Shown one piece after another: positions 10,925-22,195 of a stretch of DNA of 64,000 bases. Each line of letters begins with the position of its first letter. Positions within the stretch are counted from its first letter, which is position 1. Below the pieces are notes generated by a model. That model searched no databases. It saw nothing but the letters and a program-made list of their open reading frames with translations, and was not told the origin of the DNA. The translations under genes and the position numbers were made by a program. The stretch covers positions 1,784,368 to 1,848,367 of the forward strand of contig ML677344.1 in assembly GCA_007922305.1 (NCBI GenBank), read 5' to 3'. This stretch comes from Dermatemys mawii (taxonomy: Eukaryota > Chordata > Testudines > Dermatemydidae).

Positions 10925-12639
10925 CTGATTGCGGGGGGAAAAGGAGGGATCAGAGTTTTAACATGGGGCAGAATAAACATGAAGCACAACCTGTGACCCT
11001 CACACTCCCCAGTGTCCTCTTCTAACCTTTGCTCCGAGGGGTATTCAGATCAGAAAGGGACAATATACAACCAGCGCATGTAAGGATGTCAGGAGAACAA
11101 AAGGAGTGTGTCACTGTAACAATCGGGTTGGCAGGGAAAAGCTGTTGTGGTGATGAAAGCACATGGAGTGCCCGAAACAAAACACAGCTTCATAAAAGCA
11201 CCAGCTACTGGGCCTATGGCAGCTCCATGGAACTACTGCAGTTTCAATTGGATACAGTATTCTTCTTCACTTCCTGGTCTGAACGGTTGTCTAGGATTGC
11301 TGTGGCCTGTTAAACAGCTGCTGCCTTCTGCCACAGAAGTGGCTGCATTTCAGCAGTGGTTCTTCTTCATCGGCGCAACTCATCTCTTTGTGAGTTACAA
11401 AAACAGTCAGAGAGACACCGATAGGCACCCTCGTGAAAGAAGTTCTACATACAGTGTCCTAACACTGAGAACGCTTCCGATCACCTCATCACCACCCGAA
11501 CCACACTGAACTAGGATGGCAACTAAGGTCAAATCAGTTGATTCCTGGTGCTTTGGCGGCATGTAGGGCAAAATATGGTCCACTAGCTATGGTGGTCCAA
11601 GATTAGGATTGGCAAATGTGTGACACTCTGTACCTTGGGGAACCCCCTGCACCCTCATGTTCATCCTTATACAATGATTGTGTGGTATCCAATGCAAAGT
11701 TTGTTCTGTCGAGTGTCTTCAGAAGGCTCATGATGCACTGAGCATTGTTGTTACAGTAATATTAAAGGTTGTAATTTCATGTATCTAGTTATGAGGCTGA
11801 AAATGTGTCCTCGTGGCTTAAAACAAGCCCAGGCAAAACTCTCCAAGAGCAGAGGGGCAGTTCACACCTCATCAGGGCTTGTATAGGACAAACCCAGCCC
11901 AGCCTCATTGTCTCTTTGCCCATCTGTAAAATGGGGGTAACATTTACAGGGGTACCTGGGAGGGGTAGATAGTGAATATCTGCACAGTACTAAGAAAAAA
12001 TGCAAAGCACCAAAGTAGTATTATGACATCCTCTCAGCTAGACCAAGCTTTTATAAATATTGCACTTTCTTTCCTTCCCACTAGTCTACATGGGTTATTT
12101 GGAAGAGCAAACTCAAAAACGAGCACTTGGTTGCGTCAATTAACACATACTGATGAGGCTATCTTTTTGCCTCTAAAATGTAGTTTGCCGCACAAAGGAC
12201 ACTATCAGCACTCAGGAACAGCAAACAACAATCATATTAAACTGAAGAGCTGTCGCTGAGAGGGCTCTTTGCTATCCTGAACTGGAGAGATTAGCCATTT
12301 TTAAGCGCTGGCATCAGGGATCTATATTTGCTTACAGAATGAAAAATGTGCTCCATAAACATTCGACACAGAGTAATTTCTATTGCAAGCTGTGTCATTG
12401 CAAATAAAGAATATGACTGGGACAGGTGAGGTTGTATACTGCCTGGGCTGGCCACTCAATATCTTTTAAAGAGACAGTGGCCCCAAAATGCACCTGCAGC
12501 TCTGATGTTTTTAAAAACACCTTCAGTTTGTGCTAGTTTGGGTAGGGAGTGGGGAAAAGTTTTATGGGCTCTCCAAATGAAGATAGGCCGGGTCTGCTTT
12601 CATTTCAGGAGGGCTGAGGGTTTCTTCTTGCCCTAGATC

Positions 12640-12815
12640 TATCAATAATGGCTATCCAATATTGGCCTAATCCCCCTGTTAATGGCTTTGACGACTTGAC
12701 TAATTGCCGCAATAATTGATAGAACCTGACTCATACAACTGGTCGATTTCACCTCAATAAAATATTACGCTTTAATAAATAACAGTGTCATTCCGTTTGC
12801 TAATAGAACACAAAA
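12640..12815. promoter_or_regulatory. Candidate conserved non-coding element with homeodomain-type sites
   Basis: This repeat-free stretch has several homeodomain-type cores in about 60 bp: cctaatcc, gttaatgg, gactaattg and gcaataattgatag. Similar text is not seen elsewhere in the window. Function is inference; an alignment across vertebrates would decide. Confidence 0.3.
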
Positions 12816-13599
12816 GTGGCTACTAGTTCATAAGGGCCCTGGCCTGACCTTCCTTTGCCTTCCCCCCTTCTGCCCCCCTCCCTCCCTCCCCACAAGCCAG
12901 GCAGCTGGTCCAGAGAGCAGAGCCTTTTGGACAGAGCAGTCTTGGCAATCTATTGTGTGCACACTGAGAGGGCTCCAACCTTTAGATCCTTAATAGTAGG
13001 CAATTTGTCACCTCCCACTAGCTGTCTCTAGCAGGGGATCAACACCTGGGCAACACCCCGGGCTGTGCAAGGCACCCACATCCCCCTCCCCCCCGTTCAT
13101 ATTAGTAGACTCTAGCTTATAATATTTGATAAATAGCATGCTAGTTCACTCCTAGCGTCAGAGCAACAACGAGGCACCGGAGCAGCTGCATAAGGTCACT
13201 CATTGGGGAAATATGTTTCTGTCAGTGGTATTGAAAAAAGTTTAGTAGAGTGACAGGTCTCAATTTTTCAAATTTTATTAACTCCACCCGCTTAACAATT
13301 TGTCTTGAATTCCTTCAGATTCCAGATAACTGTCAATAGGGCTCAGGACGGGTGGGTACTGGCACTGTACAGAATTATGCTGAATCGGTGGCAAGTTTTT
13401 AATAACGCCTAGTGTGTGTGTGCGGGGGAGGAACGCCACATGAAAAGGACAATCCTATGCACAGAATGTAGGAGAGACTGATGCTTTCCCGAGCCTCCTG
13501 CAAAGACGGGGGTGGGCAGGAGCCAGGGCAGATACGGACCCTTAGTGGTGGTTTTATCATGACTTTCTTGTTACAAGCTGCTGAGATGGGACCCAGCAA

Positions 13600-13800
13600 C
13601 ATGCCTGAGCAGAGGTACCAATGTCTGGGGTCCATTTCCAGCTCTGCCAGACTTCAGGTAAGACCCTGGAGCAAATCATTTCTGTTTCTCTCTCAATATC
13701 TCAGTTTCTTCTGTACAATGGGGATAATACTTCAGCACCTCACAGTGGTGATATGGGGGGCTCAAACAACACAGATGGGGCTATCAGTGCATCGCTAGGC
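13600..13800 (+). mobile_element. MIR-like SINE
   Basis: Contains ccagctctgccagactt, ctcagtttcttctgtacaat and ggggataatacttcagcacc in MIR order. The 5' end is diverged. Confidence 0.55.
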
Positions 13801-14349
13801 AATTCCTTTTCTCCCAGAGGTGGACAGAGGAGAATAAATTGCATTAGTTGGAACCTGGCACACAGTATAATTGGATTTTCTGCAAACTATCACCCAGACT
13901 GCAGTTCTACCAATGTACCTAGTCCAGACCTCCTCTCACTGTTCTTGTCCTGAGTCTCTCTTTTGCAGATCACCCTTCTTTGGTGACTGTGACATGGACA
14001 AAGTATCTGTTGGGAATCATCATGAGACCATCCCTTTCCTGGTGTTGTCAGTAAGAGCTGCTGTTTGCAAAGAAGCCTCAGCAGAATAATTAAAATTCAG
14101 GGGAGCCACCCAAATGAGACACCCACTCTCCGACACTAGCCTTCCTTTCCTTTGTTTGTGCACCAACTGAAGGCACTACAGGAGGATAATGACAACGACA
14201 GTAACCCACACAACTGTCAGCAGAGCCACTGTGGTACAAACAGAACAATCATCTTCACCAGCTGGCAAAGGCTTTTCATTTCCACTTGTATAATGTAAAC
14301 TCCAAGGTAAAAACCAGCCTGACAGAAGCAGAGTCACTCATTTCACAAT

Positions 14350-14664
14350 TGACAAAGAACTCCTGTGGCACCTTAAAGACTAACTAAAGTATTGAAGCAT
14401 AAGCTTTCGTGGGCTAATACCCACTTCGTCGGATGCATGCAGTGGAAGTATCCAGGGGCAGGCATAAATAGGTAGGCAAGAACCAGGTTAGAGATAACAG
14501 GGTTAGTCCAGTGAGGCTGAATCAGCTTGTTATCTCTAATCAAGGAGGGTGAGGTATTCCTTTAGCAGCTGAACTGGAGATGTGAACAGTGAGAGAAGAG
14601 AAACTGCTCTTGTAGTTAGCTAGCCACTCATAAACCCTATTCAGTCCTGAGCTGATTGTGTCAA
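14350..14664 (-). mobile_element. Penelope-like element, 3' coding end plus 3' UTR (5' truncated)
   Basis: Minus-strand translation from about 14662 gives DTISSGLNRVYEWLANYKSS, the conserved stretch that follows the GIY-YIG endonuclease in vertebrate Penelope-like elements. Untranslated text follows with cctacctatttatgcctgc and the shared tail (gcatccgacgaagtgggtat, ggtgccacaggag). The upstream RT and GIY-YIG parts are missing. The copy is in opposite orientation to that at 17756-18027. Confidence 0.75.
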
Positions 14665-16284
14665 CTAGCTGTGTGCAGTCAGGCAGGGAGAGGTGGCTTC
14701 ACCATGAATGGCCAGGCATGCAGCAGGGAGCACACTGCCCTTCTGTGTATGGCTGGTGCAGCTCACAAGTCTGGTGTGTGTTGCCAAGTGGCTTTCTAGC
14801 TGAATTTCTCCTAGGGACCCAACCCACAGCACAGCTTGCAGGCACAGCCTTCCTGCACACGTGATGGAATTCAGGGCAGAATTTTGTCCTAAGAGACCAA
14901 GGTTTTGCAGGGTCAGGTCCACAGTTTCTCAAGAGCAAACACGGTTCTCTTATTTAAACAAAAGACAATTCTGCAAAGAACTGGGGTAAACCTAAATCTA
15001 TAAGGACACATGCTGTTGGGGATGCCCAGGAACGACACACTGAATGCCAGTGCCTCAGACCTGACAGACACTGAAACGAATTACATGCACTGCCAACACA
15101 CTCCGGTGTGCTAAATGCAATTTGCCGCTACAGTTACTTGTCTCCAAGGCCTTGTTTCAAGCACCAAAATAGCCAAGAATTCACCACGAGATAGCAGCCC
15201 ATATTACTTGCTGGGGATTACACAATGTCATCAGCCGTCAGCTTTGACAAGCAGTGACATTATTATTGCTCTACATGGCTACTTAAAGTAATATACAAAG
15301 ACTTCTGTCCTCCCGAGTCCTCAGTGATTGAATTAGCATGATCACCCTTTTTTCCAGTAAAATAAACCTGTTTTTAAATCAATAAGGCACAAATATTTCA
15401 CAGGTAGCTTTTAACAGACAGTATTAACATTAAACAGCTTTTGCTGCCCTAAAATAGCCACTGCAGACCTGTATTCCTATCAAATTTGGGGTGTTGTGTG
15501 GGTGGTTTGGGTTTTTTTGAAAGGTGAAAGGAACACATCATGGCCAGATCCTCAGCTATAGTAAACTGCTGTAGCTCCACTTACTTATTCCTGCTAAGAG
15601 TCTGGCCTTCTTCCTTCAAATGATGCTTCCCAGCAGCTTGGATTTCACTTGGTGCACATCCCCACAGGAGACGTTCAAATCCCATCAAGGGAAGACATGC
15701 GGTAAAATTTTCAAGAGTACCAGAGTGAATTACGATCCGTAGGAACATTCGAATATTATACTCTAGATCTTTTAGAACCCATCCCCGCTTGTCCTTCACT
15801 TAGGCAAAACTCCCATTGATGTCCATGGGTATTTTTCCCCATTTAGGATTCATGGGATTGACTCCTCTCAGTGTATTTACACATGAAGGTAAATTCTGCT
15901 CTCAGTTGCATCCCTTCCATGGGATTACACACGAATGTAAATGAGGGTAGAACGTGGCCCAAAGACCAGTGCCGTCTCTCCCTTACACCTCATTTTGGTT
16001 TCTTCATAAACCAGTTCCAAACCCACATTTTGATTTGACAATCAGCGATCCCCAGCCATTACTCAAGGATAAATCTTCCATTGAAGTCAGTGGGAGCTCA
16101 CCAGGTAAGGGATGAAGGAGAAAGCCTCAAGTCTCTGACATGATTTACACAGGTCCTCATGTCAGGGCATGAGATAAACCCTGACATTTCTCTTAAAGCA
16201 TTTTTCCAAAGACCCTTTCAAGGAAGCATGAACCAGAGAAGGCAGAAATACTGGAGGTGAACAACTGGCTGCACAACTAGCATA
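14665..16284. other. CLPB: CLPB intron, no gene recognised
   Basis: The repeat-poor block 15125-15430 contains tgtcatcagccgtcag and tgacattattattgc and is a weak candidate for conserved non-coding DNA. Antiparallel open frames at 14658-14938 overlap each other and show no domain. Confidence 0.4.
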
Positions 16285-17755
16285 AAGCGAAATATTTTGG
16301 TTTTGTGGTACGTTGGGCCACATTTCAGTCTGAGAGGTGCTGTGTACACAGGATGGCTTGAATCTCATGGGTAGAGGACTCAGTTTCTCGGTTGGAGACT
16401 AGCTGGAGCAGTCACGAAGGGGTCAAACTAGAAATGCAAGGGGAGGATGCTAAGAAGGCAAATATGGTACAGACTCAAACTCAGCCATGTCACGACCACA
16501 TTGAATCAATGCAACAAAGAATGCAAAGAGAAGAATTTTGCCAGTGATTTACATACCAGTGCCAGGAGTCTGGGTAGCGAGCAAGAGGAATTAGCAATTC
16601 TCATTGATGGGAAGAAATTTGATATAAGTGGCCATTCTAAAATCTGGTAGGACAATCTGCATAATTCAAACGTTACAATCACTGGTTATAATCTGTTTAG
16701 GGAGGATAGAGTGGATAAAAGGGGAACAGTGGCACTCAACATTAAAGACATTAATACCTGTGTTGGAGTTATTGGTAACTCGGAAGTGCAGTGTGCTGAT
16801 TGCATATGGATCAATGAGCTAAGAAGGGAGGGAACACTGCCGAGGGTCTATTACAGAAGTACTGGATCAAGGAGTACCGAGTCAAACCAGGATGAATTAC
16901 TGCTTCTATACTTGTGTGTTCTGTGTGGAAAACCAAACTGTGTAGTTATGAGGGACTCTAGTTTGGGAGACATATGCTGGAGGTTTCATGCAGCCACTAA
17001 TAACACACCATCAGAACTTCCAGGATTATAGATGATAACTTTCTAATGGAAAAAGGTATTGCACCAAACACAAAATAACACTGTTTTAGATCTTATGATA
17101 GATAAAGATGAATTAATCATTGGACTGGAAGTTGGTGGCTGCCTAGGGACCAGTGATCATGATCTGATTACATTCCATATGGGCTAACGGAGGACAGGCC
17201 CAACCAGCAATACGTGCACACTTTGTGTTTCAAAAGGGCTAATTTCCTGCAATTAAAAGAGCTGATTAAATTCATGAGCAAAATTGATTGGGAGGAGAAA
17301 ATCAGACAGAAAAACTAAAATGAAATTTGGGAGTTCTTTAAGAAGAAATATTAAATGACCAAAAAGCCAAGATTCCACAATCAAGAAAGAAGACAACTTG
17401 ACCTAAAAGTCCATTCTGGTTCAATGGTGAAGAAAAAACAACAATTAGAAACACAAAAGCAACATATAACAAAGGGAAAATGGGTGAAATAGATAGCAAG
17501 TGATATAAATTAGAAGTTAAGATGAGTAGAAAATTGATAAAGAAAGCTCGAGCCATCAGGGAAAAATCCATGGTTGGCAGGACTAAAGATAATGGAAAGA
17601 TCTTTTTTAAAGCATAATAGGAACAGCTGAAATCCAAATAATCATATAAGCTCATCACTAAATAGATAAGGTAAAACTGTTAATAATGATGCAGAAAAGG
17701 CAGAAATGTTTAATAATACTTTTCCTCTATATTTGGAAAGAAGCAGGATTATGTA
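16285..17755 (+). mobile_element. CR1 LINE, endonuclease to early RT, degenerate
   Basis: Starts near attttggttttgtggtacg, the CR1 intergenic text before ORF2. Endonuclease traces follow: ARSLGSEQEELAILIDGKKF, ITGYNLFREDRVDKRGTVAL and GDICWRFHAATNN. RT-linker traces continue to about 17750 (gcagaaatgtttaataatac). Many stops. It abuts the Penelope-like copy at 17756. Confidence 0.75.
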
Positions 17756-18027
17756 CTCCAGTTCAGCTGCTAGACGAATACCTCACCCTCCCTGATTAGA
17801 GATACAGCTGGTTCAGCCTCATTGGACCCACTCTGTTATCTTTAACCTGGTTCTTGCCTACCTATTTATACCTGCCCCTGGATACTTCCACTGCATGCAT
17901 CCGACAAAGCGGGTATTAGCCCACGAAAGCTTATGCTCTAATACTTTAGTTAGTCTTTAAGGTGCCACAGGACTCTTTGTCACTTCTGCAATTCCAGACT
18001 AACACGGCTACCCCTCTGATTCTTGAC
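17756..18027 (+). mobile_element. Penelope-like element 3' tail
   Basis: Begins ctccagttcagctgctag and runs through cacctatt-type text (cttgcctacctatttatacc), tgcatgcatccgacaaagcg, ggtgccacaggactctttgt and ends ctctgattcttgac. It is the same family as 14350-14664 but inverted. No target duplication is evident. Confidence 0.75.
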
Positions 18028-18184
18028 AATCTTTTTAATATCTCCTACATGTACCTGACCACCAGCTTCTCCACAGCCCTGCACACAAATCTGTCTAGAT
18101 ATCTTGAGAGATCCACAACTTTCACACCCAGCAAGCAATTCACCATGAGCTTCTCCTGGTCATCGCAATGCCAGCTAGCTATGC

Positions 18185-18315
18185 CCTGGTCTACACTACA
18201 AGATTAGGTTGAATTTAGCCATGTTAGGTCAATTTTATACTCAGTGCACCTACACAACCAACCCTGCTCCGTCAACCTAAAGGATTCTCAAAATTGACTG
18301 CTAAACTCCTCTCTT
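18185..18315 (+). mobile_element. Fragment of a TIR-type repeat (ctggtctacact family)
   Basis: Begins ccctggtctacactacaag and continues with aggttgaatttagcc and gtcaacctaaaggattctc. This resembles an abundant turtle repeat whose copies start with the same words. Only the first part is present. Confidence 0.45.
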
Positions 18316-20084
18316 AGTTTGCTATTATGCTCCTTATTGATGACTGTCTTTGCTACCGCTAAGCCTTTCTGCATCTCCATTGCCATGGACCTGCCTGCCC
18401 AGAGACAGGCTTTGCATCTCATGCTAATCCTGCACTTGTTTTTTCATTTTATTTTTTCAACACACTGGACACTGTCGATATATTTTCACTATTGCATAAA
18501 GCTTTTTTACCAAAATATACACTTCAGTACCAGGTTCTGCTCTTAGTTACGCTGATGTAAATTGAGAGACTAACTTGCCTTTGATGGAGTTACTCTTGAT
18601 TTACAGCATTGTAACTCAGATGGGAATTTGTCCCTAACTGTTAATAGAAAATTATTCCATTGGACAAGAATTCTCTCTTGAACTATCCCAAACAACAGAC
18701 ATATTCTATAAGCGGGAAAGCATGTAAGAAAAAAACCCAACCTTCTAATCACAGTGCAATATTTTGGAACTTTCTGTCTCGTACAACTGAAAACAGATCA
18801 TATTCAAATGGTGCCAGTGTTATAATGGTTAAGCAAGCTGACGCTTTACACACACCGACCAAATATAAAGTATGCATGCACCTCACTGCAGAACACACCT
18901 ATCAAATCTGAAGCATGCATGTAGTTGATTCCAGATATTATGTGGGCACAGAAGGAAAACTCCTTAAGACACACTACATGGTATTGAACTTGTGCTTCAA
19001 CATTACCCACTTCTTAAACATTTAACTGACTTGGGATTGCCATGAGATAGATTCATTCCCCCGGATGTATGAGATGGGAGAACTGTAGTTACCCCTTGAC
19101 AGACCATCATAATCCTGGCTTTGTACTTTTGACTTGGAAAAGTCTTTGCTGCTTGTGTCCTGGTGTTTCAGGAGTGTTTGCTCAGTCACGTTTCTCTCAC
19201 TGATATAATCCCATTAACTTCTCTATTCATACTGTTTTATACCTGCCTCATTTCTAGAGGGAACAAAACCACTTTTAACCTTGTTCTTAAGGTATCAACG
19301 CGAAAAGGGAAACTAAAGAATAATACTCTCTCTTCATATATTCTCTCTCTCCATAAATATAAATAACTATTAAATGCCTTACAAATGGTTATGTCAGTGC
19401 AAGGCTTTGTGCCCAAAAAGACTTCAAAAGGGATCTATTTGTTCCCCACCCTGTGGGGAAACTATTCTTAAAAGCTTCGACATGGACATAAATGTGCTTG
19501 TGCTCACACACTTATTACACTCGCCACGGTGGGACATTAGAAGCCTCCGTGCAATGATATGATTGGATTTTAAATCCCAGTCTCTGAGGATTTTAATTAC
19601 TGGTCTGGGGCTGCTGGGAGTGGAACTCGCTGCCTTTGGACAGAGAGGGTCGATACGCTGGCCCACAACATATTGAGCCATGACGCCTGCAGACACTATT
19701 GTGCTATTTAATCATCTTTTGCAAAATTTACAGTGTAACAGAAGGAATCAATACTGAATTTATCACGTTCTCTTGTAAATATGAGCAGAGAGGAGGAGAG
19801 TTTAAGACACTCGTAACAGAGCAAAAGGCCTGGGACAAAAGTGCCTTAGCATAGTTATGACATCCCTGCTCTTCGGGTGTAAGCCATGTGTGGAGCCACA
19901 TACATAGCTGGGTAGAGCCCAGGTCTTTGTCCTCCCCGTACCGCTCTGGAGTCTGGCAGGGGCTCAGAAGGCTGTAGAGGCAGGGTACTCGTTCTTGGGG
20001 AGGGGCTGGGTGAATGTACCTAGAATGCTCAACAGCACCCCCTTCTGATAATAATGGGTTGGACTCAAAGGACTATAATGGTGA
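18316..20084. other. CLPB: CLPB intron, no gene recognised
   Basis: No coding or LINE signal was seen. 19470-19720 is a repeat-free block with ttttaattactgg and gatatgattgg and is a weak candidate for conserved non-coding DNA. Confidence 0.4.
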
Positions 20085-20318
20085 TAAGAACATAAGAGCG
20101 GCCATACTGGGTCAAACCTAAGGTCCTTCTAGTCCAATATCCTGTTTTCTGACAGTGGCCAATGCCAGGTGCCCTAGAGGGAATGATCAAGTGATCCATC
20201 CCTTGTTGCCCATTCCCAGCTTCTGGCAAGCAGAGGCTATACACACCACCCCTGCACATCCTGGTTAATAATCATTGACAGACCTACCTTCCATGAATTT
20301 ATTGAGTTATTTTTTGGA
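20085..20318 (-). mobile_element. CR1 LINE 3' tail
   Basis: The antisense of a common CR1 3' end is visible: aacataagagcggccatact, caatgccaggtgcccta. The minus frame runs NNSINSWKVGLSMIINQDVQ, like the copy at 34550-35002. It abuts the DIRS fragment near 20318. Confidence 0.75.
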
Positions 20319-21830
20319 CCCTTATCGAGGACCAAGACAAGCTCTGCCGTTTCAACTTTAGGAGGTAGCCCAAGATAAAGGAGACCGACAATTCCGGGGG
20401 GGGCGCCTTGCAACTCATGATAAGCCCACGGGGTCCAAAATGGCCACTGGGACTGGCCTAGACTTGAGGTCTGCCACTGGTCACCCGCCTCTCCCTCTGA
20501 GTAGGGCTCCAGTCTCGTGCCCCCATCAGAGCGAGACGAGTGGGAGGCTGACCGGGAGGGCCACGGTGGGGCCGTGGGCCTACTACCGGGGGATGGGTGG
20601 CGCACTACCGTCGGTGACCGGCGTTGAGAGGGCCTATGGAGCGGAGACCTGCTACGCCTGGATCCCGACTGACGCCTGCTCCGGTACGGCAAGCCAGATC
20701 TGGACCTCGAAGCTGACTGGCGGCGGTACCGGGGGGGGGCTGAGTCTTGATCGCTGCCCTGATTGGAGTGCGGAGGGTGACCTCTGTCTGGACTCCTCCC
20801 GATAACCCAAGTAAGACTGGTGCCGAGGAGAAGTCCGGTGCCAGGAACCTGACCGGTACCGAGACCTCGACCGGCGCCGTGGCAACGCCCGGTGCCGCAG
20901 GTCTGACCGGCGCCGCGATGTCGATCGGTACCGTGGTGACCGATGGTGTGAGTGTGACTGGCGCCGCAATGCCGATCGGTGCCGAGGTGACCAGTGCCAG
21001 GAACCTGATCGGTGCTGCGATGTTGATCGGTGCCGGGAGGCAGACCGTGACCGAGAGTCTAACCGACGTCGAGAGTGCGACCGGCGCCTGGACCGGACAG
21101 TGGATCGTGAGCGGTGCCGGAGATCCCCGCGTGGCGTGCCCCGGGAGAAAGCCGGTTTACCCTTTGACACTACCGCTCTCACTGGAACTTGAGTGGCTGT
21201 TTGAACGTGCTCCTGCTCTGTGAGGGCGATGATGTCTCTCGCCGCGTTAAAAGTGTCCAGTGTTGAGGGTAGGCACTACTCAACCGACACTCTAGGTGGG
21301 GAGCCTAGGGGGGCTGAACTCAACGGCACCTCTGATGGGGCCGGAGTCAACGGCGCCGCAGTCTGACCTAATGGTCTCGGGCGGTTCGCTGCAGGGCGCT
21401 GTGCCGGCGGAGCTTGCCCTGCTGAAGGGGTCGGGACCGACTTCTCTGGCTTCTTCCTCTTTTGAGGAGAGTGGGACCTGTGCCGTCCCAGCAAAGAGGT
21501 CTTCGGCACCGCAGTGCCGTGAAGTCCCTCTGATCAGCTCTGCGCTGGTGCCGCGGCGGCCGCCGAGGTCGGAGCGCTTCTGACTGAGGCGGACGGGGTG
21601 GTCTCCGCACCGGAAGATGGCGGTGCCGGGCTGAGAGCCGCTTCCATCAGGAGCTGCCTTAATCTAATGTCCCACTCCTTTTTTGTCCTCGGGCGGAAAC
21701 TGCGGCAGATCTTACACTTTTCCACTTGGTGGGACTCCCCGAGGCACTTTAAACAGGACTCGTGCAGGTCGCCAACTGGCATAGGCTTCCCGCAAGAAGA
21801 ACAGGGCTTAACGCCCGGAGCCTTGGGCAT
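20318..21830 (-). pseudogene. DIRS-type retrotransposon gag-like ORF (frameshifted)
   Basis: The frame starts at 21830 with MPKAPGVKPCSSCGKPMPVG and continues DLHESCLKCLGESH. This is a Cys/His cluster (CxxC, H, CxxCLGxxH, then CKIC) typical of DIRS ORF1 proteins of vertebrates. It stays open to 21534. Other minus frames then continue with a long Arg/Ser-rich low-complexity stretch (about 21182-20652) and end with SQWPFWTPWAYHE near 20430. The frames are not continuous, so the gene is dead. The Arg/Ser stretch should not be taken for a splicing factor: it is part of the element. The GC-rich CGGTACCG-like repeats arise from its codons. Confidence 0.65.
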
Positions 21831-22195
21831 GGGCCCCCGACTCCAGTCGGGTGAGGGGAGAAACCCCCTATCCTTAACGAACTATATACAGAAAAAAGAA
21901 AATTACTAACAACTAACTAAGAACTACTCTAACTATCACACTAAGAACAGGAAAGCTAGGGAGAGTGAAGACTAAGGGAGGTCTCCACCGTTCCAGCCAC
22001 CGTCACGGGCAGTAAGAAGGAACTGAGGAGGGCGCTGGGTCGTCTACTGTATATATCCAGCGCCATAAAGGCGCCACTCCAGGGGGTTCCATAGCCGACC
22101 CGGTGGGGGTTGCTAGGGTAAAAATCTTCTGGCAGCCGTGCACGCTGTGTGAGCACACACCTACTTGGAATGGATATGAGCAACCACTCGAAGAA
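21831..22195 (-). mobile_element. DIRS terminal repeat and leader, with TATA-like box
   Basis: On the minus strand the element opens with gttcttcttcgagtggttgc and continues to ccctggagtggcgcc and ggatatatacagtag, a TATA-like sequence. The ORF1 start follows at 21830. The same opening, diverged, occurs at 23160-23338. The leader ends in an AT-rich run before the gag start. Confidence 0.6.

Larger units (their letters stand above)
10925..14349. other. CLPB: CLPB intron (first part of the 22.4-kb intron)
   Basis: No gene was recognised. MIR-like patches lie at 11890-12005 (catctgtaaaatgggggta) and 13600-13800 (tttccagctctgccagactt, caatggggataatacttc). An AT-rich block at 12640-12815 looks conserved. 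Open frames at 11029-11509 and 13481-14089 match nothing known and end without domain signals. Confidence 0.5.

Noticed and set aside
20652..21182. A 176-codon Arg/Ser-rich frame resembling an SR splicing factor
   Set aside because: It lies within a DIRS element directly downstream of a DIRS-type Cys/His gag start, has no RNA-recognition motif and is out of frame with its neighbours. It is the low-complexity part of the gag.
20747..21223. Plus-strand Gly/Ala/Thr-rich frame of 158 codons
   Set aside because: It is the antisense of the Arg/Ser-rich stretch; the repeats mirror the other strand, and there is no start context or domain.
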